Shown here piece by piece: positions 43,616 to 51,621 of a stretch of 64,000 nt of DNA. The notes below the pieces were generated by a model. It ran no database searches. It was not told the origin of the DNA and worked only from the letters and a program-made list of their open reading frames with translations. Position 1 is the first letter of the stretch, and every line of letters starts with the position of its first letter. This stretch comes from Streptomyces sp. NBC_01210. Its GTDB lineage: Bacteria; Actinomycetota; Actinomycetes; Streptomycetales; Streptomycetaceae. Location: assembly GCF_036010325.1 (NCBI RefSeq), contig NZ_CP108550.1, forward strand, positions 62,001-126,000, read 5' to 3'. Position numbers and translations under genes: made by a program.

Positions 43616-45043
43616 ATGGGGGGCACATTGAGTATGAGTATGCGGCGGCTGCGTGACGGAGCGTTGGCCGCGACAGCAGTCCTGATGGCCGCGATGACAC
43701 CAGCGGCGTCAGCCGACGAACCCGGTGACCTTGAGCGCGTGTCCTATGCCCTGCCCCTCGGCATCGCCGCACCGGACGGGCCGGTCACGGCTGACGCCAT
43801 AAGAACACTCGGCGAGAAGGCCGACCTGGCGGGCAGCGGGATGACGGCGCTGGAAACGGTCGGCCCCGTCGCCAGCTACGCACCGCGCGCCGCAGCAGCC
43901 TCGGCCACTGCGACTCCGGCTGTTCCTCGCATGCAGGCCGCAGCGCCCGCCGCGGTTTCATATCCCGCTCCGGCCCGGTCGATCTCGCTCGCCGAGTGCC
44001 AGGCGCAGATCGACCGACCCGGCGGCGGGAAGTTCTACGTGAAATCACGCTTCGCCGTATGCACCGGCATCCGCATGACCTCCACCTGGAGCAGGAACGG
44101 CGCGCCGGTGGGAATCAGCGAGACGAAGGTGTTCATCCGGGGCACCGTGCCCAAGGAAGCCGACCGGACGATGAAGTTCGACTACGACGTGGTCGGATTC
44201 AAGAAAGTGGGCGAGATTCCCACAAACCGGGAGATATACAAGATCGAAGGAACCATCCCGAAGACATGGCCGGCCTCCGCACGGAAAACGCAGGGCGGCA
44301 ACCTGCCCGTCACGAAGAGCTTTGACGCGCTTCGGGCCATGCCTTCGGCCCACTTCACCCACACCGTGCGCTACGCGCCGGGACAGGGCACAGGTGCCGG
44401 AGCCGCCGATGCCGTCTTCGCCGTCTACCAGCCAGTGATCACCGCATCGGCGGTGCCCGGCTGGATCGGCACCCCCAACATCGGCAAGCCGTTCCTGCTG
44501 GCGCCGCGTTGGGACGCGGCGAAGTACCTCAACAACCCGACGGGCGGCAGCACCCCGGCGAACAAGGGCAGCGCATCCTTCAGCTACCTCGCGACGCTGA
44601 ACTACAGCACGAAGGCAACCGCACCCGAGCGCGGAGCAGCCGCCCACATCAAGAAGGCGTTGACCACCCCGAAAGCGACGAAGCCGCCGAACGGCGACAA
44701 GAGGATCCCCGGGCAGAGCGTCGACGCACCCCTGCACCGCCTCTACCTCGATGCGCAGCGCCGCAAGGACAACCGGGCCAAGGCGGTCAGCAACTGCCGC
44801 AGGTACTTCGGCCCCAACTACACCCAGGGCGGTAAGGACTGCGACGAGTACCCGTTCGCAACGACCTACGAGGGAGCCGCGCAGGCGGACTACGACCCGC
44901 ACGCGGAGAAGCTGAACTTCTCGGTACTCCCGGTCGACTCCACGCAGAACCAGGACGCGGGCCGGCTGCTGGGCCAGTTCCTGACAAAGAACAGAATCAT
45001 CGACGGCCCGGAGGACGGCTTCATCGTCAAGATCAGCTCGTAG
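43616..45043 (+). CDS. Secreted protein with NucA/NucB-type deoxyribonuclease domain
   Basis: 475 aa from ATG 43616 (GGGGGG upstream; other starts 43634 or 43598). Signal peptide (RLRDGALAATAVLMAAMTPA, cleavage near ASA). Mature N-terminal ~300 residues are beta-rich and unassigned. The C-terminus RYFGPNYTQGGKDCDEYPFA then TTYEGAAQADYDP carries the DEYPFA...EG signature of NucA/NucB nucleases (as in Bacillus competence DNase). It likely degrades extracellular DNA; a toxin role toward neighbours is possible. Confidence 0.75.
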   Translation: MGGTLSMSMRRLRDGALAATAVLMAAMTPAASADEPGDLERVSYALPLGIAAPDGPVTADAIRTLGEKADLAGSGMTALETVGPVASYAPRAAAASATATPAVPRMQAAAPAAVSYPAPARSISLAECQAQIDRPGGGKFYVKSRFAVCTGIRMTSTWSRNGAPVGISETKVFIRGTVPKEADRTMKFDYDVVGFKKVGEIPTNREIYKIEGTIPKTWPASARKTQGGNLPVTKSFDALRAMPSAHFTHTVRYAPGQGTGAGAADAVFAVYQPVITASAVPGWIGTPNIGKPFLLAPRWDAAKYLNNPTGGSTPANKGSASFSYLATLNYSTKATAPERGAAAHIKKALTTPKATKPPNGDKRIPGQSVDAPLHRLYLDAQRRKDNRAKAVSNCRRYFGPNYTQGGKDCDEYPFATTYEGAAQADYDPHAEKLNFSVLPVDSTQNQDAGRLLGQFLTKNRIIDGPEDGFIVKISS

Positions 45044-45097
45044 CCGACTGAAACAAAGAGGGGGAGGAGTCGTCCGGCTTCTCCCCCTCTTTCGTTC

Positions 45098-45565
45098 TCA
45101 CACATCGTCGGGCCAGAACTGGACCAGGTAGCGCTCCACACCTTCAGGGACGCCCTCGTGGGCGAGCTGGCGAACAGCCTCGCGGCCCCGGCAGTGAGCC
45201 CGTACCCGCCATCCGGCGCTGTGGTCGGACAGCTGCACATACACCGGCATCGGGCCGCCGGCGACCGCCCACACGGCCAACTCCCCCGAGGAGCACGAGA
45301 TCCGGCTCTCGGCCACCTCGTCCCATCCCTCCCCGCGCCCGGCTGCTGCGGGCGCGCCGTCCCATACCTCTGCTGCCAGCGCCGCGGTGTGGGTGTGGCC
45401 GGCACTGGCGAAGTCGAGCCGGCCTTCATGCGCGGTCAGGAACGCTCCCGGCTCGAAGTCCTCAGGGAAAGATACGGGCACCATCGAGTCGTCCACGTCC
45501 TGCAGGCACCAGCCGTAGAAGTCCACCTCTACGTCGAGGTCCTGCCTGCTGACCAACCGGGCCAT
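45098..45565 (-). CDS. Hypothetical protein, SMI1/immunity-like candidate
   Basis: 155 aa from ATG 45565 (GGGGAG upstream). VSRQDLDVEVDFYGWCLQDV, then SFPEDFEPGAFLTAHEGRLD and MPVYVQLSDHSAGWRVRAHC. Acidic and compact, converging on the nuclease gene with 54 bases between stops. It could be an immunity partner, but opposite orientation argues against classical co-transcription. Confidence 0.6.
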   Translation of the reverse strand: MARLVSRQDLDVEVDFYGWCLQDVDDSMVPVSFPEDFEPGAFLTAHEGRLDFASAGHTHTAALAAEVWDGAPAAAGRGEGWDEVAESRISCSSGELAVWAVAGGPMPVYVQLSDHSAGWRVRAHCRGREAVRQLAHEGVPEGVERYLVQFWPDDV

Positions 45566-45645
45566 CACCACTCCCCTTCACCCCAGGCATGCGCGCACCC
45601 AGCCATGATGAACCGTGCCCACCTCGGAACGGCACCACCCCCTGG

Positions 45646-45958
45646 ATGAGGAACGCCTTACTGCGCGTCTCAGGAATCCTGACCCTCCCGGACAGCGCCG
45701 TCGGCGCTGTTCAATTGCAAGTCGAGACGCTCGAAGTCCTGGCGACCGTGCCCCTCGCACTGAGCGGGACCGCGGACGAGGCCGAAGCTGCCGGTGAGTT
45801 CACCGTCGACCAGTACGGCGCCTACCTCGCCATCAGCAGCAGCGACACCCCACCGTGCATCTGTGGACCGAAGCCGGGACCTGGGTCGGCAGAGCCTTCG
45901 ACCCCGCCTCCATCGGCGACACCATCACCGCGTATGAGAAGGCCACCCGCCAACCCTG
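45646..45958 (+). pseudogene. Frameshifted OB-fold-like gene, paralogue of 35389-35736
   Basis: ATG 45646 reads MRNALLRVSGILTLPDSAVG and LQVETLEVLATVPLALSGTA up to ~45850. A shifted frame continues VHLWTEAGTWVGRAFDPASI and ends TGA at 45958. It matches the 35 kb gene in layout (VSGTL..., LDVLA..., QGQWVG...). It is N-truncated and frameshifted, thus inactive. Confidence 0.5.
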
Positions 45959-46071
45959 AGGCCGAGAGCGACGAGAACGTCCAGTCCCTGCGAGCACGCT
46001 CCAGGGGCCGGACCTTCTTTGCTTTCCGGGGGAACGGCGTCAGCTGCGCATCTGGCTCATCCCTGCCGAGT

Positions 46072-46084
46072 ATTACGTCGTAAT
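46072..46084. repeat. parS-like site 1 (ATTACGTCGTAAT)
   Basis: 13-bp near-palindrome present five times around parAB: 46072, 46714, 46774, 48978 and 49401. This copy shares 24 bases with the inverse of the 46774 copy. Confidence 0.8.
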
Positions 46085-46171
46085 GAAGACGCCTACCGCA
46101 GACGCCCAACTGCATGCGGCCGTTCGCCACGGGTTCGTTCGCACTGGACTTGGGCGAAGTTGCCCACAAGG

Positions 46172-46513
46172 TCACTCGGAGGCATCCCGCTCACCGGCGT
46201 CATCCGCGGGGCGAAGGCGACGACGCGCCGTCTCCAGACGCTCGGAATAGTCCGCTGCGAAGATTCCGGGGACGGCCTTGTCCAACGTTCCTGCGAGCCT
46301 GTGGATTGGAGCCCACACAGCTTCATCGTCCACGAGACGGCTGAGGTCCGTCATCTGCACCCGCTCCAGCCAGTCCGACAGGACCAGGGCCTCATCTGGG
46401 GTGAGCTTGATAGTGGCTCGTTGTCCACAGCCAGGACATAGTCCTGGCCATACACGCGGCGGCGTGGCCAACCTCCCAGAAGGCCCTGCCGCAGTCGCCG
46501 AGTTCGATGTCAT
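46172..46513 (-). CDS. 113-aa hypothetical protein next to parA
   Basis: ATG 46513 on the minus strand; RBS weak. RVWPGLCPGCGQRATIKLTP then DEALVLSDWLERVQMTDLSR has one CxxC and a helical remainder. It lies between centromere-like sites. Overlapping plus-strand frames are not convincing. Could be a small par-locus accessory. Confidence 0.45.
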   Translation of the reverse strand: MTSNSATAAGPSGRLATPPRVWPGLCPGCGQRATIKLTPDEALVLSDWLERVQMTDLSRLVDDEAVWAPIHRLAGTLDKAVPGIFAADYSERLETARRRLRPADDAGERDASE

Positions 46514-46713
46514 GCCAACGTTGTGCGCCAGACGTCGGAACGGGCTCCTGCGTCTGCGTCTGCGTGGAGAGGGCAGGCCGGGCAGACCCACGTCCCTCGC
46601 AGCGCGTGGCCCGTGGCGGCTTCGTGATCGAGCCGGTTCCCTTGCCTGGCGGTAGCGCTGCCCTCGCCCAACTTGCCCGCGTAGTGCCCGGGGACCTGCC
46701 CAGAGAGCGTCTC

Positions 46714-46726
46714 ATTACGACGTAAT
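46714..46726. repeat. parS-like site 2 (ATTACGACGTAAT)
   Basis: Reverse complement of site 1, 161 bases before the parA start; with site 3 it forms a closely spaced pair (60 bases apart). Confidence 0.8.
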
Positions 46727-46773
46727 AGCCGCCGCCGACACGTGCGGGTCGCGGGGGCGCGTGAGGCGTCTTC

Positions 46774-46786
46774 ATTACGACGTAAT
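46774..46786. repeat. parS-like site 3 (ATTACGACGTAAT)
   Basis: 101 bases before the parA start; same orientation as site 2. Confidence 0.8.
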
Positions 46787-46832
46787 ACCGGTCGCCCGCT
46801 TCCGTCTCGGGGTCGAGTGTGAAGAGTTGTGA

Positions 46833-46877
46833 CTTACTAACGTGTCGATGCATCAATCGATCTTGAATGTTAGTAAG
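46833..46877. promoter_or_regulatory. Inverted-repeat operator before parA
   Basis: CTTACTAAC (46833-46841) and GTTAGTAAG (46869-46877) are perfect inverted 9-mers 27 bases apart, ending nine bases before the parA ATG. Placement suggests autoregulation of parAB by ParA (its N-terminal domain) or ParB. Confidence 0.6.
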
Positions 46878-46886
46878 GTGTCCGTC

Positions 46887-48125
46887 ATGACATCGCCCTC
46901 CCCAGGCGACCGGGAAAAGGTCGTCTCCAAGCTCCCAGCCGGGCTGCAGCAGGACTTGAAGATCCGTACAGCGCAGCACGGAATCGACATCCAGCACGCG
47001 GTCGAAGCGGGCATCACGGCCTGGCGCGGGCTGGGCGCGAACCTCTCCCCCATCGACACCGCGGGCGCCAAGTCCTTCTCGACCTGGCTTCCACCCGGCC
47101 ATTGGGACAACTTCCGCAAGGACTGCACTGCGCGAGGCGTATCGATAGTCCAAGGCCTCTCCCAGTCCGTTCAGGTGTGGCTGGACAAAAACCCGGCTCC
47201 TCACGTGCAACGGCCCGTCGTCGTCAAGCGCCGCATCGTCTGCAACCAGAAGGGCGGAGTCGGCAAGACCGCCGTCACCGCTGGCATCGGCGAAGCGCTC
47301 GCCGAGGACTCCGACAGCCTCCACCCCGTTCGGATCTCCAAGCACTTCGCTGCCCTCCTGAGTGAGGACGAGGAAGACTCACCTCTCGACTACGAAGACC
47401 TGCCCGGCCTCGGACAGCGAGTCCTGCTCGTCGACTTCGACCCGCAGTGCCACCTGACCAAGCAACTCGGGCACGAGCCTCTCCCCCTCGAGGGCGACAG
47501 CCTCACCAAGCACATGGCCGGTGAGGGCAAGGGTGAACTGCGTGACCTTATCGTCGAGGTCGCCGAGGAACGCTTCGGAGACCGGCTGCACCTGCTTCCT
47601 GCATGCACCGATGCGTTCCTCCTCGATGTCAAGCTGTCCGGCGTGCGCGCCCGGGAAGCTGCTCTCGAGCGGGCCCTCGCTCCGCTCGAGGACAACTACG
47701 ACGCCATCCTGGTGGACTGCCCCCCCAGCCTCGGGCTGAGCATGGACGCAGCCGCCTACTACGGCCGCAGACGCCCCGGCGAGGAGCCCGGCAACTCCGG
47801 CGTACTGGTCGTCGTCCAGGCCGAAGACAGCTCCGCCGACGCATACGGACTCCTTACCTCTCAAATCGAGGACCTGCGCAGCGACATGGGCCTCGAACTC
47901 GAGTACCTCGGCATCGTGGTGAACCACTACGACGCCCGCCGCGGCTACATCGCCACGTCCTCCCTCGAGAACTGGATGGGAATAAAGGATCCGCGTGTCC
48001 TCGGCGTCATCGGAGACCTGAAGGAGCAGAAGGAAGCTGTGCGGGTGAAGCGGCCACTGCTCGCCTACTCCCCCAGGTGCGATCAGTCAGTGGCCATGCG
48101 CGCACTGGCCCGGGAGATCTCATGA
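46887..48125 (+). CDS. parA: ParA-family partition ATPase with N-terminal DNA-binding-like extension
   Basis: 412 aa from ATG 46887 (AAGGTG upstream; a start at 46842 is possible). Deviant Walker A KGGVGKT at residues 122-128, LLVDFDPQCHLTKQLGHEPL (Walker A'-type aspartate) and AILVDCPPSLGLSMDAA (Walker B). The ~110-residue N-terminus holds two similar helices-plus-strand segments (KLPAGLQQDLKIRTAQHGID; LPPGHWDNFRKDCTARGVSI) that look like ribbon-helix-helix units. It would segregate the plasmid by ATP-driven movement on the nucleoid and probably represses its own promoter. Confidence 0.92.
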   Translation: MTSPSPGDREKVVSKLPAGLQQDLKIRTAQHGIDIQHAVEAGITAWRGLGANLSPIDTAGAKSFSTWLPPGHWDNFRKDCTARGVSIVQGLSQSVQVWLDKNPAPHVQRPVVVKRRIVCNQKGGVGKTAVTAGIGEALAEDSDSLHPVRISKHFAALLSEDEEDSPLDYEDLPGLGQRVLLVDFDPQCHLTKQLGHEPLPLEGDSLTKHMAGEGKGELRDLIVEVAEERFGDRLHLLPACTDAFLLDVKLSGVRAREAALERALAPLEDNYDAILVDCPPSLGLSMDAAAYYGRRRPGEEPGNSGVLVVVQAEDSSADAYGLLTSQIEDLRSDMGLELEYLGIVVNHYDARRGYIATSSLENWMGIKDPRVLGVIGDLKEQKEAVRVKRPLLAYSPRCDQSVAMRALAREIS

Positions 48126-49279
48126 GCAGCAAAGCATCCGCACTCGGCACCGGCAGCTCGTTCCAGCAGGCCCAGTCCATCAGTCCCCGGCGGGCAGCCA
48201 TCAACGCTGCCACCAAGGCCCCGACTGACGGCGCGCCACCGCCGGTTGAACTCCCCGTCTCCTTGATCAGCTTGAATCCCGTCAACCCCAGGTCGAAGCT
48301 GGGTGACTTGACCGATCTGGCGGGCAGCCTGCGCGACCACGGGCAGAAGACGGCCATCAGCATCATGTCCCGCTTCTCCTACCTCGAGGCCAACCCCGAC
48401 CGCGAGGGAGAACTGGAGGAGGGAACCAAGTACGTCGTCATCGACGGCAACTCCCGCCTCGCCGCGGCCCGCGAAGGCGGTCTCACCAAGATCAAGGTGA
48501 TGCTGGACGAGGACCTCGGCAGCAACCCCGACGAGATCCTGGAGTCAGCACTCGTCGCGAACATCCACCGCCAGGACCTGGACCACCTGGACGAGGCCAG
48601 GGCCCTCGAGCAGCTGCTCGGCGTGCACGGCACGCAGGAAGCCCTGGCCGCCCGCCTCCACCGGTCCCAAGGCTGGGTCTCACAGCGGATCGCCCTGCTC
48701 GGCCTCACCCCGGAGCTGCAGCAGAAGCTCGAGACGGGGGAGGAGCCTGCAGATCTGCTCCGGCTGGTCGGGCGCAAAAAGCCGGAAGAGCAGGAGCACC
48801 ACCTGCAGCAGCTGAAGGACAAACGGGCCAAGGAGAAGGCCGACAAGCAGGACAGAGTGAAGCAGCAGCGGCGCAGCTCTACCGAGGGGGAGCGGACCGC
48901 AGGGCTGAAGTCAGCCCCCCCGTCACAAGCCGGCACGGCGGATCCCGCTGACAGGACGGCAGAGACTGATGACGATTATTACGACGTAATGAACCCGGCC
49001 GTCGACGCGTCCGACTCGCAGGGGCAACCGACGGCGGCTGTTCCCGATCCTCGTGCAGAGCCCGCGAGCAAGCCGCCTCAGATCAAGATGCCATGGGCAG
49101 ACGGTGCGGCCAGCATGGACATCATCTTCTCGAAGGTGCTCGCGCCCGAACGGCGCAGGATGATCGGACGCTACCTGGAACTGCTCGGAGGCCCCGAGGC
49201 GTTCGTGGCCGACTTGGCAGCCGCCAGCAGCCCCGAGTACCGCCAGCAGGTCGCCGAACTTCTCTTGAAGGACCTGTAG
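48122..49279 (+). CDS. parB: ParB-family centromere-binding protein
   Basis: 385 aa from ATG 48122, overlapping the parA stop (ATGA). N-terminal ParB/Spo0J nuclease-like domain (LPVSLISLNPVNPRSKLGDL; TKYVVIDGNSRLAAAREGGL; ESALVANIHRQDLDHLDEAR) and HTH (LAARLHRSQGWVSQRIALLG). These are followed by a charged linker and a C-terminal dimerisation helix (KVLAPERRRMIGRYLELLGG). One parS-like copy lies within its own coding sequence (48978). Confidence 0.92.
   Translation: MSSKASALGTGSSFQQAQSISPRRAAINAATKAPTDGAPPPVELPVSLISLNPVNPRSKLGDLTDLAGSLRDHGQKTAISIMSRFSYLEANPDREGELEEGTKYVVIDGNSRLAAAREGGLTKIKVMLDEDLGSNPDEILESALVANIHRQDLDHLDEARALEQLLGVHGTQEALAARLHRSQGWVSQRIALLGLTPELQQKLETGEEPADLLRLVGRKKPEEQEHHLQQLKDKRAKEKADKQDRVKQQRRSSTEGERTAGLKSAPPSQAGTADPADRTAETDDDYYDVMNPAVDASDSQGQPTAAVPDPRAEPASKPPQIKMPWADGAASMDIIFSKVLAPERRRMIGRYLELLGGPEAFVADLAAASSPEYRQQVAELLLKDL
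48978..48990. repeat. parS-like site 4 (inside parB)
   Basis: ATTACGACGTAAT encodes part of DYYDVMN in ParB. Centromere copies inside parB coding sequence are unusual and may help spreading or autoregulation. Confidence 0.8.
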
Positions 49280-49296
49280 CGCCAGACCACCCGGGC

Positions 49297-49328
49297 CCCG
49301 CTCTCCCACTCGCCGGTGGGGGAGCGGG
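49297..49328 (+). terminator. Hairpin after parB
   Basis: CCCGCTCTCCCACT...GGTGGGGGAGCGGG forms a 13-14-bp stem with one G-U pair, 18 bases beyond the parB stop. Confidence 0.7.
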
Positions 49329-49400
49329 CCGCGTTCGTTACCGAACGGGCGCCATAGTGAAGAGGCCAGCTCCGTAGTGATTGCATCCGGGGCCCGGGAT

Positions 49401-49413
49401 ATTACGTCGTAAT
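49401..49413. repeat. parS-like site 5 (downstream of parB)
   Basis: ATTACGTCGTAAT, 122 bases after the parB stop. Confidence 0.8.
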
Positions 49414-49586
49414 AGGCGCGCCACCTCCTGACGCGCTACCCCGACCGGTGACGCAGAGCACCAGCTGAGCGTCCAGGCGGAGCAGTGACACTGGGCTGCC
49501 CGGCCGTTTCACCTGGAGCAGCCCCGCTGCATCGCGGAGTAGGTTGCGGACAAGGGGGCGTGTGATAGAGGCACCTGACCGCATCC

Positions 49587-49762
49587 GGTGCGCGGCGCAT
49601 CAGGTGCGGTGCGCGGTGGGGGTGGTGCGCATCGTGGTGCGCACGCTGCGGCGCATCGTCTGACCGTGGTGCGCATCGGACGGGCACCACGGTCGGGATG
49701 CGCACGGCTCTAAACGACGGTGAGGCGCACCAGATGCGCACCGGGCGTGGGGTGCGCATCGA
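49587..49762. repeat. TGCGCA-rich repeat tract, possible origin or binding array
   Basis: About ten copies of GGTGCGC or TGCGCA-type elements in 176 bases; GGTGCGCATCG recurs at 49624, 49669 and 49751. The stretch lies just beyond parB. Part of it overlaps a coding remnant (49710-49787), whose His/Ala codons contribute some copies. 49414-50087 holds no intact gene. Confidence 0.5.
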
Positions 49763-49787
49763 GGGCCTGGCCCAAGGCGACGGCCAT
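49710..49787 (-). pseudogene. C-terminal remnant of a paralogue of the 58019-58495 gene
   Basis: Minus-strand reading MAVALGQALDAHPTPGAHLV then RLTVV and stop matches AVALGQAMEAHPAPAGAHPV then RITSV at the end of the 58 kb gene. The rest of the gene is absent. Shows duplication and loss of that family on this replicon. Confidence 0.7.
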
Positions 49788-50087
49788 CAACACCTTCGAA
49801 CTCAGCTTCTGGTGCGCCGGATGCGGGGAAAGCTCGCACGTCCGGTTCTGAGGGGGCCGGGCCACGGCAACGTGATCCGGCTACCCGACCTCATCAGACG
49901 CTCTGTTCACCCATTTGAGCCATTCAACGCTCGTTCCCGGGCGGCGAAAGCGGCTGTGCGGCGCTCTGACGGCCCGCCAGCGGCTCCGGAATCGCGCCAT
50001 ACCGGCCACTTCGAGATCGGCGATCTGCGGGCCCATTCTGCGAGTCGCATTTCAGGCGATCTGCGCAAGATTTCCGAATCGGCGGTT

Positions 50088-50113
50088 ACTGTCCTGTCTC
50101 ACTGAACCTTGAG
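50088..50113. repeat. 26-bp inverted repeat, left copy
   Basis: Starts ACTGTCCTGTCTCACTGAAC and is matched perfectly in inverse at 52291-52316. The two enclose the IS110 element and a passenger gene. Looks like the ends of a 2.2-kb mobile unit. Confidence 0.85.
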
Positions 50114-50141
50114 TGATCTCACCGATTCCTAATGCCGTTTG

Positions 50142-51332
50142 TCAAGCCGCGAGGGCCGTCGGCGGCGTGAGCTCGTAACACCGTCCGTCCCGCAGGAGGG
50201 CCCAGAGAACGTTGACGCGGCGCCGTGCGAGAGCGAGGACGGCCTGGGTATGGCGCTTGCCCTCGGCTCGTTTGCGGTCGTAGAACCGGCGGGACTCCTC
50301 GCACCTTCGGATGCTGAACAAGGCGGAGGTGTAGAAGACGCGTTGGAGCCTACGGTTATATCTCTGGGGGCGCCGCAGGTTGCCGCTGATCTTCCCGGAG
50401 TCCCGGGGTGCCGGGGCGACACCGCCGAAGCCGGCGAGCCGGTCGGGAGTGCCGAAGACGCTCATGTCGCCGCCGGTAGCGGCCAGGAACTCGGCGCCAA
50501 GGATGACGCCCAGGCCCGGCATGCTGGTGATCACTTCGAAGTCGTGGTGCTCGCGAAACCGGGCCTCGATGAGCTTGTCGATCTCGGCGACCTGCTGGTT
50601 GAGACCCATCACCTCCGCCGCCAGCGTGTGCACCATCCGGGCGGTCAGCCTCTCGCCCGGCAGGCTGGTGTGCTGCCGCTCGGCGGCCTCGAAGGCTGTC
50701 TCGGCCAGTTGGTCGGCGCGGTGGGCCTTGCGGTTGCGCAGCCAGGTTTCCAGCCTCTTGCGGCCGATCCGGCGGAGGGCAGCCGGCGTTTGGTAGCCGG
50801 TCAGCAAGATGAGCGGGCCGGTGTTGGTGAGGTCGAGCGCGCGCTCCAGGCCAGGGAAGATGCCGGTGAGTTGGGCGCGGAGCCGGTTGACTGTGCGGGT
50901 GCGGTCGGCGACCAAGTCCCTGCGCCGTCCGGTGAGGATCTTCAGATCGGTGACGGTCTCGTCGCCAGCCCGTAAGGGGTGCAGGTCGCGGCGGATACGG
51001 GCCTGGTCGGCGATGACGGCGGCGTCCTTGGCATCGGTCTTGCCTTCGCCGCGGTAGCCCTCGGACGCGCGGTGGATGGCCCGGCCGGAGAGGTAGAGCA
51101 CCGGTTGGTCGTGGTTGAGGAGGATCGCGATGGCGAGGGCGGCTCCGCCGTCGGCCAGGTCGATGCCCCAGGTCACCTCGTCGCCCAGGGCCAGGACGTC
51201 GGCGAGGAGTGCGAGCAGTTCGGGTTCGTCGTTGGCGACGCGTCGGGACAGCAGCCGACGGCCGCTCTCGTCGATCGCGACGCAGTGGTGGTGACTCTTG
51301 TCTGCGTCGATGCCGGCCCAGATCGCGGCCAT
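50142..51332 (-). CDS. IS110-family transposase (DEDD/serine recombinase)
   Basis: 396 aa from ATG 51332 (GGAGG upstream). N-terminal RuvC-like DEDD domain: WAGIDADKSHHHCVAID, ... GEGKTDAKDAAVIADQARIR. C-terminal transposase_20 part: TSMPGLGVILGAEFLAATGG and FGGVAPAPRDSGKISGNLR, with the conserved Ser. Both domains and the full length (~400) are present, so it is probably active. In this family target choice is directed by a bridge RNA from the element's non-coding end. Confidence 0.93.
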   Translation of the reverse strand: MAAIWAGIDADKSHHHCVAIDESGRRLLSRRVANDEPELLALLADVLALGDEVTWGIDLADGGAALAIAILLNHDQPVLYLSGRAIHRASEGYRGEGKTDAKDAAVIADQARIRRDLHPLRAGDETVTDLKILTGRRRDLVADRTRTVNRLRAQLTGIFPGLERALDLTNTGPLILLTGYQTPAALRRIGRKRLETWLRNRKAHRADQLAETAFEAAERQHTSLPGERLTARMVHTLAAEVMGLNQQVAEIDKLIEARFREHHDFEVITSMPGLGVILGAEFLAATGGDMSVFGTPDRLAGFGGVAPAPRDSGKISGNLRRPQRYNRRLQRVFYTSALFSIRRCEESRRFYDRKRAEGKRHTQAVLALARRRVNVLWALLRDGRCYELTPPTALAA

Positions 51333-51421
51333 GGTGCCTCCGTGCGGTGCGGTGTGCTGATGCCTCCGACGGACGACCTCGCTGTCGATTCCCTACAGAG
51401 CGATCATTCGCAATTCCTAAT
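51333..51421 (-). ncRNA. Candidate bridge-RNA region of the IS110 element
   Basis: The ~89 bases between the transposase start and the ATTCCTAAT boundary are where IS110 elements encode their guide (bridge) RNA. It is shorter than the ~180 bases known for IS621; folding was not computed. Named from established IS110 biology, not from a visible structure. Confidence 0.4.
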
Positions 51422-51621
51422 TGGCAGCCGAGTCGTCGTGGGGCGTCGGGCGGCCAATCAGTGGAAGCCACAAGCGGCAGAAGTTTGAAAGCCACACCCG
51501 ACACCCCTGGGTGGGCCAACCATACGAAGGGCTCGCCCGGTCCCGGAGAAGAACGTAGGGAAGTTTGACCACGATGCGTGACTGGCCGTCACCGCATGGG
51601 ACGTTACGGCATGATCCCCTT

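Larger units (their letters stand above)
50125..51421 (-). mobile_element. IS110-family insertion sequence, complete, with 9-bp flanking repeats
   Basis: The transposase gene (50142-51332) is intact. ATTCCTAAT flanks the element at 50125-50133 and 51413-51421, with a CT centre like the core dinucleotide of IS110 elements. The short end (16 bases beyond the stop) and longer end (~80 bases before the start) match the usual RE/LE asymmetry. It is inserted 12 bases inside the left 26-bp inverted repeat unit. Confidence 0.82.
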
